A program made the translations under genes and the position numbers. The notes under the pieces are model-generated. The model did no database searches. It worked only from the letters and a program-made list of their open reading frames with translations, and had not been told where the DNA came from. From Prosopocoilus inquinatus (lineage: Eukaryota > Arthropoda > Insecta > Coleoptera > Lucanidae), in assembly GCA_036172665.1 (NCBI GenBank), contig JAYKNF010000015.1:1240001-1304000 (forward strand): 64,000 nucleotides of DNA, given 5' to 3'. This document shows, one piece after another, positions 1-13,243 of this stretch. Position 1 is the stretch's first letter, and every line of letters begins with the position of its first letter.

Positions 1-2350
1 AACGAAACAATACGTATTAGCGTTGTTCCTGTGATGTATCTAATCGATCCTTACTTATCTATCATGTTATTTCAAGTTACGATGGACTCCAGTAACTCTG
101 ATGTGAGATACAAAGTTTTTATACGCAGCAGAAGCTGGAAATAGTTCTGAACGAAACAACACGTATTAGCGTTGTTCCTGTGATGTATATAATCGATCCT
201 TATTTATCTATCTTGTTATTTGACGTTACGATGCACTCCAGTAACTCTGATGTGAGATACCAAGTTTTCGGACGCAGCAGAAGCTGGAAATAGTTTTGAA
301 CGAAACAATACGTATTAGCGTTGTTCCTGTGATGTATCTAATCGATCCTTACTTATCTATCATGTTATTTCAAGTTACGATGGACTCCAGTAACTCTGAT
401 GTGAGATACCAAGTTTTCGGACGCAGCAGAAGCTGGAAATAGTTCTGAACGAAACAACACGTATTAGCGTTGTTCCTGTGATGTATCTAATCGATCCTTA
501 CTTATCTATCTTGTTATTTGACGTTACGATGCACTCCAGTAACTCTGATGTGAGATACCAAGTTTTCGGACGCAGCAGAAGCTGGAAATTGTTTTGAACG
601 AAACAACAGTATTAGCGTTGTTCCTGTGATGTATCTAATCGATCCTTACTTATCTATCATGTTATTTCAAGTTACGATGGACTCCAGTAACTCTGATGTG
701 AGATACAAAGTTTTTATTCGCAGCAGAAGCTGGAAATAGTTTTGAACGAAACAACATGTATTAGCGTTGTTCCTGTGATGTATCTAATCGATCCTTAATT
801 ATCTATCTTGTTATTTGACGTTACGATGCACTCCAGTAACTCTGATGTGAGATACGATGTTCTTGGACGCAGCAGGAGCTGGAAATAGTTCTGAACGAAA
901 CAACACGTATTAGCGTTGTTCCTGTGATGTATCTAATCGATCCTTACTTATCTATCTTGTTATTTCAGGTTACGATGGACTCCAGTAACTCTGATGTGAG
1001 ATACCAAGTTTTCGGGCGCAGCAGAAGCTGGAAATAGTTTTGAACGAAACAACACGTATTAGCGTTGTTCCTGTGATGTATCTAATCGATCCTTACTTAT
1101 CTATCATGTTATTTGACGTTACGATGTACTCCAGTAACTCTGATGTGAGATACGAAGTTCTCGGACGCAGCAGAAGCTGGAAATAGTTTTGAACGAAAAA
1201 ACACGTATTAGCGTTGTTCCTGTGATGTATCTAATCGATCCTTACTTATCTATCTTGTTATTTGACGTTACGATGCACTCCAGTAACTCTGATGTGAGAT
1301 ACGAAGTTCTCGGACGCAGCAGAAGCTGGTAATAGTTTTGAACGAAATAACACGTATTAGCGTTGTTCCTGTGATGTATCTAATCGATCCTTACTTATCT
1401 ATCTTGTTATTTGACGTTACGATGGACTCCAGTAACTCTGATTTGAGATACGTTCTCGGACGCAGCAGAAGCTGGAAATAGTTCTGAACGAAACAACACG
1501 TATTAGCGTTGTTCCTGTGATGTATCTAATCGATCCTTACTTATCTATCATGTTATTTCAAGTTACGATGGACTCCAGTAACTCTGATGTGAGATACCAA
1601 GTTTTCGGACGCAGCAGAAGCTGGAAATAGTTTTGAACGAAACAACACCTATTAGCGTTGTTCCTGTGATGTATCTAATCGGTCCTTACTTATCTATCAT
1701 GTTATTTCAAGTTACGATGGACTCCAGTAACTCTGATGTGAGATACCAAGTTTTCGGACGCAGCAGAAGCTGGAAATAGTTCTGAACGAAACAACACGTA
1801 TTAGCGTTGTTCCTGTGATGTATCTAATCGATCCTTACTTATCTATCTTGTTATTTGACGTTACGATGCACTCCAGTAACTCTGATGTGAGATACCAAGT
1901 TTTCGGACGCAGCAGAAGCTGGAAATAGTTTTGAACGAAACAACATGTATTAGCGTTGTTCCTGTGATGTATCTAATCGATCCTTACTTATCTATCATGT
2001 TATTTCAAGTTACGATGGACTCCAGTAACTCTGATGTGAGATACAAAGTTTTTATACGCAGCAGAAGCTGGAAATAGTTTTGAACGAAACAACATGTATT
2101 AGCGTTGTTCCTGTGATGTATCTAATCGATCCTTAATTATCTATCTTGTTATTTGACGTTACGATGCACTCCAGTAACTCTGATGTGAGATACGATGTTC
2201 TTGGACGCAGCAGGAGCTGGAAATAGTTCTGAACGAAACAACACGTATTAGCGTTGTTCCTGTGATGTATCTAATCGATCCTTACTTATCTATCATGTTA
2301 TTTCAAGTTACGATGGACCCCAGTAACTTTGATGTGAGATACCAAGTTTT
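1..2350 (+). repeat. Left-edge satellite segment before the 4-kb HOR
   Basis: About 16 monomers, mainly alternating between two classes. One has ATCATGTTATTTCAAG with GGACTCC; the other has ATCTTGTTATTTGACG with GCACTCC. The class carrying TACTATG and TTTCAACGG, common further right, is absent here. A local 9-monomer register is visible: the rare TAATTATC variant at 796 recurs at 2134 (1,338 bp), both times after a monomer with the AAAGTTTTTAT variant. The segment does not match the following 4,015 bp unit in register. It is probably part of an HOR that continues left of the window. Confidence 0.75.
155..176. other. Dyad element of the monomer (example copy)
   Basis: AACAAC and GTTGTT form a perfect 6-bp inverted repeat separated by ten bases (ACGTATTAGC). 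The element lies at the same place in every monomer, about 149 bp apart, and is intact wherever the AACAAC form is present. Common variants AATAAC, AACAGC and AACGAC change one base of the left arm; the GTTGTT arm is nearly constant. Such dyads could form a hairpin in a transcript or bind a dimeric protein, but a function is inference. Only one copy is listed here. Confidence 0.5.
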
Positions 2351-5300
2351 CGGACGCAGCAGAAGCTGGAAATAGTTTTGAACGAAACAACACGTATTAG
2401 CGTTGTTTCTGTGATGTATCTAATCCATCCTTACTTATCTACTATGTTATTTGACATTTCAACGGACTCCAGTAACTGTGATGTGAGATACGATGTTCTC
2501 GGACGCTGCAGGAGCTTGAAATAGTTCTGAAAGAAACAACACGTATTAGCGTTGTTCCTGTGATGTATCTAATCGATCCTTACTTATCTATCATGTTATT
2601 TCAGGTTACGATGGACTCCAGTAACTCTGATGTGAGATACCAAGTTTTCGGACGCAGCAGAAGCTGGAAATAGTTTTGAACGAAACAACACGTATTAGCG
2701 TTGTTCCTGTGATGTATCTAATCGATCCTTACTTATCTATCATATTATTTGACGTTACGATGCACTCCAGTACCTCTGATGTGAGATACGAAGTTCTAGG
2801 ACGCAGCAGAAGCTGGAAATAGTTTTGAACAAAAAAACACGTATTAGCGTTGTTCCTGTGATGTATCTAATCGATCCTTACTTATCTATCTTGTTATTTG
2901 ACGTTACGATGCACTCCAGTAACTCTGATGTGAGATACGAAATTCTCGGACGCAGCAGAAGCTGGAAATAGTTTTGAACGAAATAACACGTACTAGCGTT
3001 GTTCCTGTGATGTATCTAATCGGTCCTTACTTATCTATCATGTTATTTCAAGTTACGATGGACTCCAGTAACTCTGATGTGAGATACGAAGTTCTCGGAC
3101 GCAGCAGGAGCTGGAAATAGTTTTGAATGAAACAATATGTATTAGCGTTGTTCCTGTGATGTATCTAATCGATCCTTACTTATCTATCATGTTATTTCAA
3201 GTTACGATGGACTCCAGTAACTCTGATGTGAGATACAAAATTTTTATACGCAGCAGAAGCTGGAAATAGTTTTGAACGAAACAACATGTATTAGCGTTGT
3301 TCCTGTGATGTATCTAATCGATCCTTAATTATCTATCTTGTTATTTGACGTTACGATGCACTCCAGTAACTCTGATGTGAGATACGATGTTCTTGGACGC
3401 AGCAGGAGCTGGAAATAGTTCTGAACGAAACAACACGTATTAGCGTTGTTCCTGTGATGTATCTAATCGATCCTTACTTATCTATCTTGTTATTTGACTT
3501 TACGATGCACTCCAGTAACTCTGATGTGAGATAAGAAGTTCTCGGACGCAGCAGAAGCTGGAAATAGTTTTGAATGAAACAACATGTATTAGCGTTGTTC
3601 CTGTGATGTATCTAATCGATCCTTACTTATCTACTATGTTATTTGACGTTTCAACGGACTCCATTAACTGTGATGTGAGATACGATGTTCTCGGACGCTG
3701 CAGGAGCTGGAAATAGTTCTGAACGAAACAGCACGTATTAGCGTTGTTCCTGTGATGTATCTAATCGATCCTTACTTATCTATCATGTTATTTGACGTTA
3801 CGATGCACTCCAGTACCTCTGATGTGAGATACGAAGTTCTCGGACGCAGCAGAAGCTGGAAATAGTTTTGAACGAAAAAACACGTATTAGCGTTGTTCCT
3901 GTGATGTATCTAATCGATCCTTACTTATCTATCTTGTTATTTGACGTTACGATGCACTCCAGTAACTCTGATGTGAGATACGAAGTTCTCGGACGCAGCA
4001 GAAGCTGGAAATAGTTTTGAACGAAACAGCACGTATTAGCGTTGTTCCTGTGATGTATCTAATCGGTCCTTACTTATCTATCTTGTTATTTGACGTTACG
4101 ATGCACTCCAGTAACTCTGATGTGAGATACGAAGTTCTCGGACGCAGCAGAAGCTAGAAATAGTTTTGAAAGAAACAACACGTATTAGCGTTGTTCCTGT
4201 GATGTATCTAATCGATCCTTACTTATCTATCATGTTATTTGACTTTACGATGAACTCCAGTAACTCTGATGTGAGATACGAAGTTCTCGGACTCAGCAGG
4301 AGCTGGAAATAGTTTTGAACGAAATAGCACGTATTAGCGTTGTTCCTGTGATGTATATAATCGATCCTTATTTATCTATCTTGTTATTTGACGTTACGAT
4401 GCACTCCAGTAACTCTGATGTGAGATACGAAGTTCTCGGACGCAGCAGAAGCTGGAGATAGTTTTGAACGAAACGACACGTATTAGCGTTGTTAATGTGA
4501 TATATCTAATCGGTCCTTACTTATCTATCATGTTATTTCAAGTTACGATGGACTCCAGTAACTCTGATGTGAGATACGAAGTTCTCGGACGCAGCAGGAG
4601 CTGGAAATAGTTTTTAATGAAACAACATGTATTAGCGTTGTTCCTGTGACGTATCTAATCGATCCTTACTTATCTATCATGTTATTTCAAGTTACGATGG
4701 ACTCCAGTAACTCTGATGTGAGATACAAAGTTTTTATACGCAGCAGAAACTGGAAATAGTTTTGAACGAAACGACACGTATTAGCGTTGTTCCTGTGATG
4801 TATCTAATCGGTACTTACTTATCTATTATGTTATTTCATGTTACGATGGACTCCAGTAACTCTGATGTGAGATACGAAGTTCTCGGACGCAGCAGGAGCT
4901 GGAAATAGTTCTGAACGAAACAACACGTATTAGCGTTGTTCCTGTGATGTATCTAATCGATCCTTACTTATCTATCTTGTTATTTGACGTTACGATGCAC
5001 TCCAGTAACTCTGATGTGAGATACCAAGTTTTCGGACGCAGCAGAAGCTGGAAATAGTTTTGAACGAAACAACAGTATTAGCGTTGTTCCTGTGATGTAT
5101 CTAATCGATCCTTACTTATCTATCATGTTATTTCAAGTTACGATGGACTCCAGTAACTCTGATGTGAGATACAAAGTTTTATACGCAGCAGAAGCTGGAA
5201 ATAGTTTTGAACGAAACAACATGTATTAGCGTTGTTCCTGTGATGTATCTAATCGATCCTTAATTATCTATCTTGTTATTTGACGTTACGATGCACTCCA

Positions 5301-6365
5301 GTAACTCTGATGTGAGATACGATGTTCTTGGACGCAGCAGGAGTTGGAAATAGTTCTGAACGAAACAACACGTATTAACGTTGTTCCTGTGAGGTATCTA
5401 ATCGATCCTTACTTATCTATCTTGTTATTTGACGTTACGATACACTCCAGTAACTCTGATGTGAGATAAGAAGTTCTCGGACGCAGCAGAAGCTGGAAAT
5501 AGTTTTGAATGAAACAACATGTATTAGCGTTGTTCCTGTGATGTATCTAATCGATCCTTACTTATCTACTATGTTATTTGACGTTTCAACGGACTCCAGT
5601 AACTGTGATGTGAGATACGATGTTCTCGGACGCTGCAGGAGCTGGAAATAGTTCTGAACGAAACAACACGTATTAGCGTTGTTCCTGTGATGTATCTAAT
5701 CGATCCTTACTTATCTATCATGTTATTTCAGGTTACGATGGACTCTAGTAACTCTGATGTGAGATACCAAGTTTTCGGACGCAGCAGAAGCTGGAAATAG
5801 TTTTGAACGAAACAACACGTATTATCGTTGTTCCTGTGATGTATCTAATCGATCCTTACTTATCTATCATGTTATTTGACGTTACGATGCACTCCAGTAC
5901 CTCTGATGTGAGATACGAAGTTCTCGGACGCAGCAGAAGCTGGAAAAAGTTTTGAACGAAAAAACACGTATTAGCGTTGTTCCTGTGATGTATCTAATCG
6001 ATCCTTACTTATCTATCTTGTTATTTGACGTTACGATGCACTCCAGTAACTCTGATGTGAGATACGAAGTTCTCGGACGCAGCAGAAGCTGGAAATAGTT
6101 TTGAACGAAATAACACGTATTAGCGTTGTTCCTGTGACGTATCTAATCGATCCTTACTTATCTATCTTGTTATTTGACGTTACGATGGACTCCAGTAACT
6201 CTGATTTGAGATACGTTCTCGGACGCAGCAGAAGCTGGAAATAGTTTTGAACGAAACAGCACGTATTAGCGTTGTTCCTGTGATGTATCTAATCGGTCCT
6301 TACTTATCTATCTTGTTATTTGACGTTACGATGCACTCCAGTAACTCTGATTTGAGATACGTTCT
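2351..6365 (+). repeat. 4,015-bp higher-order repeat, copy 1 (27 monomers)
   Basis: Private mutations recur exactly 4,015 bp later. The GTTTCTGTG variant followed by AATCCATCC at 2401 recurs at 6416. GTTAATGTGATATAT at 4491 recurs at 8506. TAATTATC at 3326 and 5261 recurs at 7341 and 9276. The period equals 27 monomers minus 8 bp of small deletions. The left boundary falls in the GATAC...CGGACGC part of a monomer, because sequence upstream of about 2351 does not match sequence upstream of 6366. The three monomers of the TACTATG/TTTCAACGG class in the unit (about 2430, 3640 and 5570) are good register markers. Confidence 0.9.
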
Positions 6366-9300
6366 CGGACGCAGCAGAAGCTGGAAATAGTTTTGAACGA
6401 AACAACACGTATTAGCGTTGTTTCTGTGATGTATCTAATCCATCCTTACTTATCTACTATGTTATTTGACATTTCAACGGACTCCAGTAACTGTGATGTG
6501 AGATACGATGTTCTCGGACGCTGCAGGAGCTTGAAATAGTTCTGAAAGAAACAACACGTATTAGCGTTGTTCCTGTGATGTATCTAATCGATCCTTACTT
6601 ATCTATCATGTTATTTCAGGTTACGATGGACTCCAGTAACTCTGATGTGAGATACCAAGTTTTCGGACGCAGCAGAAGCTGGAAATAGTTTTGAACGAAA
6701 CAACACGTATTAGCGTTGTTCCTGTGATGTATCTAATCGATCCTTACTTATCTATCATATTATTTGACGTTACGATGCACTCCAGTACCTCTGATGTGAG
6801 ATACGAAGTTCTAGGACGCAGCAGAAGCTGGAAATAGTTTTGAACAAAAAAACACGTATTAGCGTTGTTCCTGTGATGTATCTAATCGATCCTTACTTAT
6901 CTATCTTGTTATTTGACGTTACGATGCACTCCAGTAACTCTGATGTGAGATACGAAATTCTCGGACGCAGCAGAAGCTGGAAATAGTTTTGAACGAAATA
7001 ACACGTACTAGCGTTGTTCCTGTGATGTATCTAATCGGTCCTTACTTATCTATCATGTTATTTCAAGTTACGATGGACTCCAGTAACTCTGATGTGAGAT
7101 ACGAAGTTCTCGGACGCAGCAGGAGCTGGAAATAGTTTTGAATGAAACAATATGTATTAGCGTTGTTCCTGTGATGTATCTAATCGATCCTTACTTATCT
7201 ATCATGTTATTTCAAGTTACGATGGACTCCAGTAACTCTGATGTGAGATACAAAATTTTTATACGCAGCAGAAGCTGGAAATAGTTTTGAACGAAACAAC
7301 ATGTATTAGCGTTGTTCCTGTGATGTATCTAATCGATCCTTAATTATCTATCTTGTTATTTGACGTTACGATGCACTCCAGTAACTCTGATGTGAGATAC
7401 GATGTTCTTGGACGCAGCAGGAGCTGGAAATAGTTCTGAACGAAACAACACGTATTAGCGTTGTTCCTGTGATGTATCTAATCGATCCTTACTTATCTAT
7501 CTTGTTATTTGACTTTACGATGCACTCCAGTAACTCTGATGTGAGATAAGAAGTTCTCGGACGCAGCAGAAGCTGGAAATAGTTTTGAATGAAACAACAT
7601 GTATTAGCGTTGTTCCTGTGATGTATCTAATCGATCCTTACTTATCTACTATGTTATTTGACGTTTCAACGGACTCCATTAACTGTGATGTGAGATACGA
7701 TGTTCTCGGACGCTGCAGGAGCTGGAAATAGTTCTGAACGAAACAGCACGTATTAGCGTTGTTCCTGTGATGTATCTAATCGATCCTTACTTATCTATCA
7801 TGTTATTTGACGTTACGATGCACTCCAGTACCTCTGATGTGAGATACGAAGTTCTCGGACGCAGCAGAAGCTGGAAATAGTTTTGAACGAAAAAACACGT
7901 ATTAGCGTTGTTCCTGTGATGTATCTAATCGATCCTTACTTATCTATCTTGTTATTTGACGTTACGATGCACTCCAGTAACTCTGATGTGAGATACGAAG
8001 TTCTCGGACGCAGCAGAAGCTGGAAATAGTTTTGAACGAAACAGCACGTATTAGCGTTGTTCCTGTGATGTATCTAATCGGTCCTTACTTATCTATCTTG
8101 TTATTTGACGTTACGATGCACTCCAGTAACTCTGATGTGAGATACGAAGTTCTCGGACGCAGCAGAAGCTAGAAATAGTTTTGAAAGAAACAACACGTAT
8201 TAGCGTTGTTCCTGTGATGTATCTAATCGATCCTTACTTATCTATCATGTTATTTGACTTTACGATGAACTCCAGTAACTCTGATGTGAGATACGAAGTT
8301 CTCGGACTCAGCAGGAGCTGGAAATAGTTTTGAACGAAATAGCACGTATTAGCGTTGTTCCTGTGATGTATATAATCGATCCTTATTTATCTATCTTGTT
8401 ATTTGACGTTACGATGCACTCCAGTAACTCTGATGTGAGATACGAAGTTCTCGGACGCAGCAGAAGCTGGAGATAGTTTTGAACGAAACGACACGTATTA
8501 GCGTTGTTAATGTGATATATCTAATCGGTCCTTACTTATCTATCATGTTATTTCAAGTTACGATGGACTCCAGTAACTCTGATGTGAGATACGAAGTTCT
8601 CGGACGCAGCAGGAGCTGGAAATAGTTTTTAATGAAACAACATGTATTAGCGTTGTTCCTGTGACGTATCTAATCGATCCTTACTTATCTATCATGTTAT
8701 TTCAAGTTACGATGGACTCCAGTAACTCTGATGTGAGATACAAAGTTTTTATACGCAGCAGAAACTGGAAATAGTTTTGAACGAAACGACACGTATTAGC
8801 GTTGTTCCTGTGATGTATCTAATCGGTACTTACTTATCTATTATGTTATTTCATGTTACGATGGACTCCAGTAACTCTGATGTGAGATACGAAGTTCTCG
8901 GACGCAGCAGGAGCTGGAAATAGTTCTGAACGAAACAACACGTATTAGCGTTGTTCCTGTGATGTATCTAATCGATCCTTACTTATCTATCTTGTTATTT
9001 GACGTTACGATGCACTCCAGTAACTCTGATGTGAGATACCAAGTTTTCGGACGCAGCAGAAGCTGGAAATAGTTTTGAACGAAACAACAGTATTAGCGTT
9101 GTTCCTGTGATGTATCTAATCGATCCTTACTTATCTATCATGTTATTTCAAGTTACGATGGACTCCAGTAACTCTGATGTGAGATACAAAGTTTTATACG
9201 CAGCAGAAGCTGGAAATAGTTTTGAACGAAACAACATGTATTAGCGTTGTTCCTGTGATGTATCTAATCGATCCTTAATTATCTATCTTGTTATTTGACG

Positions 9301-10380
9301 TTACGATGCACTCCAGTAACTCTGATGTGAGATACGATGTTCTTGGACGCAGCAGGAGTTGGAAATAGTTCTGAACGAAACAACACGTATTAACGTTGTT
9401 CCTGTGAGGTATCTAATCGATCCTTACTTATCTATCTTGTTATTTGACGTTACGATACACTCCAGTAACTCTGATGTGAGATAAGAAGTTCTCGGACGCA
9501 GCAGAAGCTGGAAATAGTTTTGAATGAAACAACATGTATTAGCGTTGTTCCTGTGATGTATCTAATCGATCCTTACTTATCTACTATGTTATTTGACGTT
9601 TCAACGGACTCCAGTAACTGTGATGTGAGATACGATGTTCTCGGACGCTGCAGGAGCTGGAAATAGTTCTGAACGAAACAACACGTATTAGCGTTGTTCC
9701 TGTGATGTATCTAATCGATCCTTACTTATCTATCATGTTATTTCAGGTTACGATGGACTCTAGTAACTCTGATGTGAGATACCAAGTTTTCGGACGCAGC
9801 AGAAGCTGGAAATAGTTTTGAACGAAACAACACGTATTATCGTTGTTCCTGTGATGTATCTAATCGATCCTTACTTATCTATCATGTTATTTGACGTTAC
9901 GATGCACTCCAGTACCTCTGATGTGAGATACGAAGTTCTCGGACGCAGCAGAAGCTGGAAAAAGTTTTGAACGAAAAAACACGTATTAGCGTTGTTCCTG
10001 TGATGTATCTAATCGATCCTTACTTATCTATCTTGTTATTTGACGTTACGATGCACTCCAGTAACTCTGATGTGAGATACGAAGTTCTCGGACGCAGCAG
10101 AAGCTGGAAATAGTTTTGAACGAAATAACACGTATTAGCGTTGTTCCTGTGACGTATCTAATCGATCCTTACTTATCTATCTTGTTATTTGACGTTACGA
10201 TGGACTCCAGTAACTCTGATTTGAGATACGTTCTCGGACGCAGCAGAAGCTGGAAATAGTTTTGAACGAAACAGCACGTATTAGCGTTGTTCCTGTGATG
10301 TATCTAATCGGTCCTTACTTATCTATCTTGTTATTTGACGTTACGATGCACTCCAGTAACTCTGATGTGAGATACGAAGT
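6366..10380 (+). repeat. 4,015-bp higher-order repeat, copy 2 (27 monomers)
   Basis: Second tandem copy of the unit starting at 2351. I found almost no differences at the landmark sites. Shared oddities include GAGGTATCTA (about 5391 and 9406), GGAAAAAGTTTT (about 5944 and 9959) and ATTATCG in place of ATTAGCG. The ends differ: near 6346 the sequence reads GATTTGAGATACGTTCTCGG with a 3-bp deletion, while the matching place near 10361 has the usual GATGTGAGATACGAAG. The junction monomer at the end of copy 1 therefore resembles its own left neighbour (about 6211), which suggests local conversion or a crossover there. A 3.1 kb third copy lies at 14415-17525. Confidence 0.9.
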
Positions 10381-13243
10381 TCTCGGACGCAGCAGAAGCT
10401 GGAAATAGTTTTGAACGAAACAACACGTATTAGCGTTGTTCCTGTGATGTATCTAATCGATCCTTACTTATCTATCATGTTATTTGACTTTACGATGAAC
10501 TCCAGTAACTCTGGTGTGAGATACGAAGTTCTCGGACTCAGCAGGAGCTGGAAATAGTTTTGAACGAAATAGCACGTATTAGCGTTGTTCCTGTGATGTA
10601 TCTAATCGATCCTTATTTGTCTATCTTGTTATTTGACGTTACGATGCACTCCAGTAACTCTGATGTGAGATACGAAGTTCTCGGACGCAGCAGAAGCTGG
10701 AAATAGTTTTGAACGAAACGACACGTATTAGCGTTGTTCCTGTGATGTATCTAATCGGTCCTTACTTATCTATCATGTTATTTCAAGTTACGATGGACTC
10801 CAGTAACTCTGATGTGAGATACGAAGTTCTCGGACGCAGCAGGAGCTGGAAATAGTTTTGAATGAAACAATATGTATTAGCGTTGTTCCTGTGATGTATC
10901 TAATCGATCCTTACTTATCTATCATGTTATTTCAAGTTACGATGGACTCCAGTAACTCTGATGTGAGATACGAAGTTCTCGGACTCAGCAGGAGCTGGAA
11001 ATAGTTTTGAACGAAATAGCACGTATTAGCGTTGTTCCTGTGATGTATCTAATCGATCCTTATTTATCTATCTTGTTATTTGACGTTACGATGCACTCCA
11101 GTAACTCTGATGTGAGATACGAAGTTCTCGGACGCAGCAGAAGCTGGAAATAGTTTTGAACGAAACGACACGTATTAGCGTTGTTCCTGTGATGTATCTA
11201 ATCGGTCCTTACTTATCTATCATGTTATTTCAAGTTACGATGGACTCCAGTAACTCTGATGTGAGATACGAAGTTCTCGGACGCAGCAGGAGCTGGAAAT
11301 AGTTCTGAACGAAACAACACGTATTAGCGTTGTTCCTGTGATGTATCAAATCGATCCTTACTTATCTATCTTGTTATTTGACGTTACGATGCACTCCAGT
11401 AACTCTGATGTGAGATACCAAGTTTTCGGACGCAGCAGAAGCTGGAAATAGTTTTGAACGAAACAACAGTATTAGCGTTGTTGCTGTGATGTATCTAATC
11501 GATCCTTACTTATCTATCATGTTATTTCAAGTTACGATGGACTCCAGTAATTCTGATGTGAGATACAAAGTTTTTATACGCAGCGAAAGCTGGAAATAGT
11601 TTTGAATGAAACAACATGTATTAACGTTGTTCCTGTGATGTATCTAATCGATCCTTAATTATCTATCTTGTTATTTGACGTTACGATGCACTCCAGTAAC
11701 TCTGATGTGAGATACGATGTTCTTGGACGCAGCAGGAGCTGGATATAGTTCTGAACGAAACAACACGTATTAGCGTTGTTCCTGTGATGTATCTAATCGA
11801 TCCTTACTTATCTATCATGTTATTTCAAGTTACGATGGACTCCAGTAACTCTGATGTGAGATACCAAGTTTTCGGACGCAGCAGAAGCTAGAAATAGTTT
11901 TGAACGAAACAACACGTATTAGCGGTGTTCCTGTGATGTATCTAATCGATCCTTACTTATCTATCATGTTATTTCAAGTTACGATGGACTCCAGTAACTC
12001 TGATGTGAGATACCAAGTTTTCGGACGCAGCAGAAGCTGGAAATAGTTTTGAACGAAACAACACGTATTAGCGTTGTTCCTGTGATGTATCTAATCGATC
12101 CTTACTTATCTACTATGTTATTTGACGTTTCAACGAACTCCAGTAACTCTGATGTGTGATACGAGGTTCTCGGACTCAGCAGGAGCTGGAAATAGTTTTG
12201 AACGAAATAACACGTATTAGCGTTGTTCCTGTGATGTACCTAATCGATCCATACATATCTATCTTGTTATTTGACGTTACGATGGACTCCAGTAACTCTG
12301 ATGTGAGATACGAAGTTCTCGGACTCAGCAGGAGCTGGAAATAGTTTTGAACGAAATAACACGTATTAGCGTTGTTCCTGTGATGTACCTAATCGATCCT
12401 TACATATCTATCTTGTTATTTGACGTTACGATTGACTCCAGTAACTCTGATTTGAGATACGAAGTTTTCGGACGCAGCTGAAGCTGGAAATAGTTTTGAA
12501 CGAAACAGCAGGTATTAGCGTTGTTCCTGTGATGTATCTAATCGATCCTTATTTATCTATCATGTTATTTCACGTTACGATGGACTCCAGTAACTCTGAT
12601 GTGAGATACCAAGTTTTCGGACGCAGCAGAAGCTGGAAATAGTTTTGAACGAAACAACACGTATTAGCGTTGTTCCTGTGATGTATCTAATCGATCCTTA
12701 CTTATATATCATGTTATTTGAAGTTACGATGGACTCCAGTAACTCTGATGTGAGATACGATGTTCTCGGACGCAGCAGGAGCTGGAAATAGTTCTGAACG
12801 AAACAACACGCATTAGCGTTGTTCCTGTGATGTATCTAATCGATCCTTACTTATCTATCATGTTATTTCAAGTTACGATGGACTCCAGTAACTCTGATGT
12901 GAGATACAAAGTTTTTATACGCAGCAGAAGCTGGAAATAGTTTTGAACGAAACAACATGTATTAGCGTTGTTCCTGTGATGTATCTAATCGATCCTTACT
13001 TATCTCTCATGTTATTTCAAGTTACGATGGACTCCAGTAACTCTGATGTGAGATACGAAGTTCTCGGACGCAGCAGGAGCTGGAAATAGTTCTGAACGAA
13101 ACAACACGTATTAACGTTGTTCCTGTGATGTATCTAATCGATCCTTACTTATCTACTATGTTATTTCACGTTTCAACGGACTCCAGTAACTCTGATGTGA
13201 GATACGAGGTTCTCGGACGCAGCAGGAGCTGGAAATAGTTTTG
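10381..13243 (+). repeat. Variant-rich satellite segment downstream of the 4-kb HOR
   Basis: About 19 monomers outside the 4,015 bp register. It opens with a three-monomer cassette repeated in tandem: the GAACGAAATAGC start at 10562 recurs at 11009, 447 bp or three monomers later. The cassette order is an AAATAGC monomer, an AACGACACG monomer with AATCGGTCC, then an AATGAAACAATATG monomer. Later monomers carry TGATACGAGG (about 12160) and TACCTAATCGATCC (about 12237). The latter carries a chance open frame at 12156-12344. The whole segment recurs 7,145 bp to the right. Confidence 0.8.

Noticed and set aside
51..90. CRE-like motif TGACGTTA in the GAC-type monomers
   Set aside because: It is one mismatch from the TGACGTCA palindrome, but it is part of the monomer, changes freely to CAAGTTA in other classes, and nothing else supports regulation. 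The CAAG form is the one seen in the first monomer.
12156..12344. 62-codon open frame, repeated identically at 19301-19489 and 21238-21426
   Set aside because: It covers about 1.3 satellite monomers. The three copies are identical only because the surrounding blocks were duplicated at offsets of 7,145 and 1,937 bp. Most monomers have stops in this frame, and no coding feature such as a ribosome site, domain or conserved codon pattern is visible.
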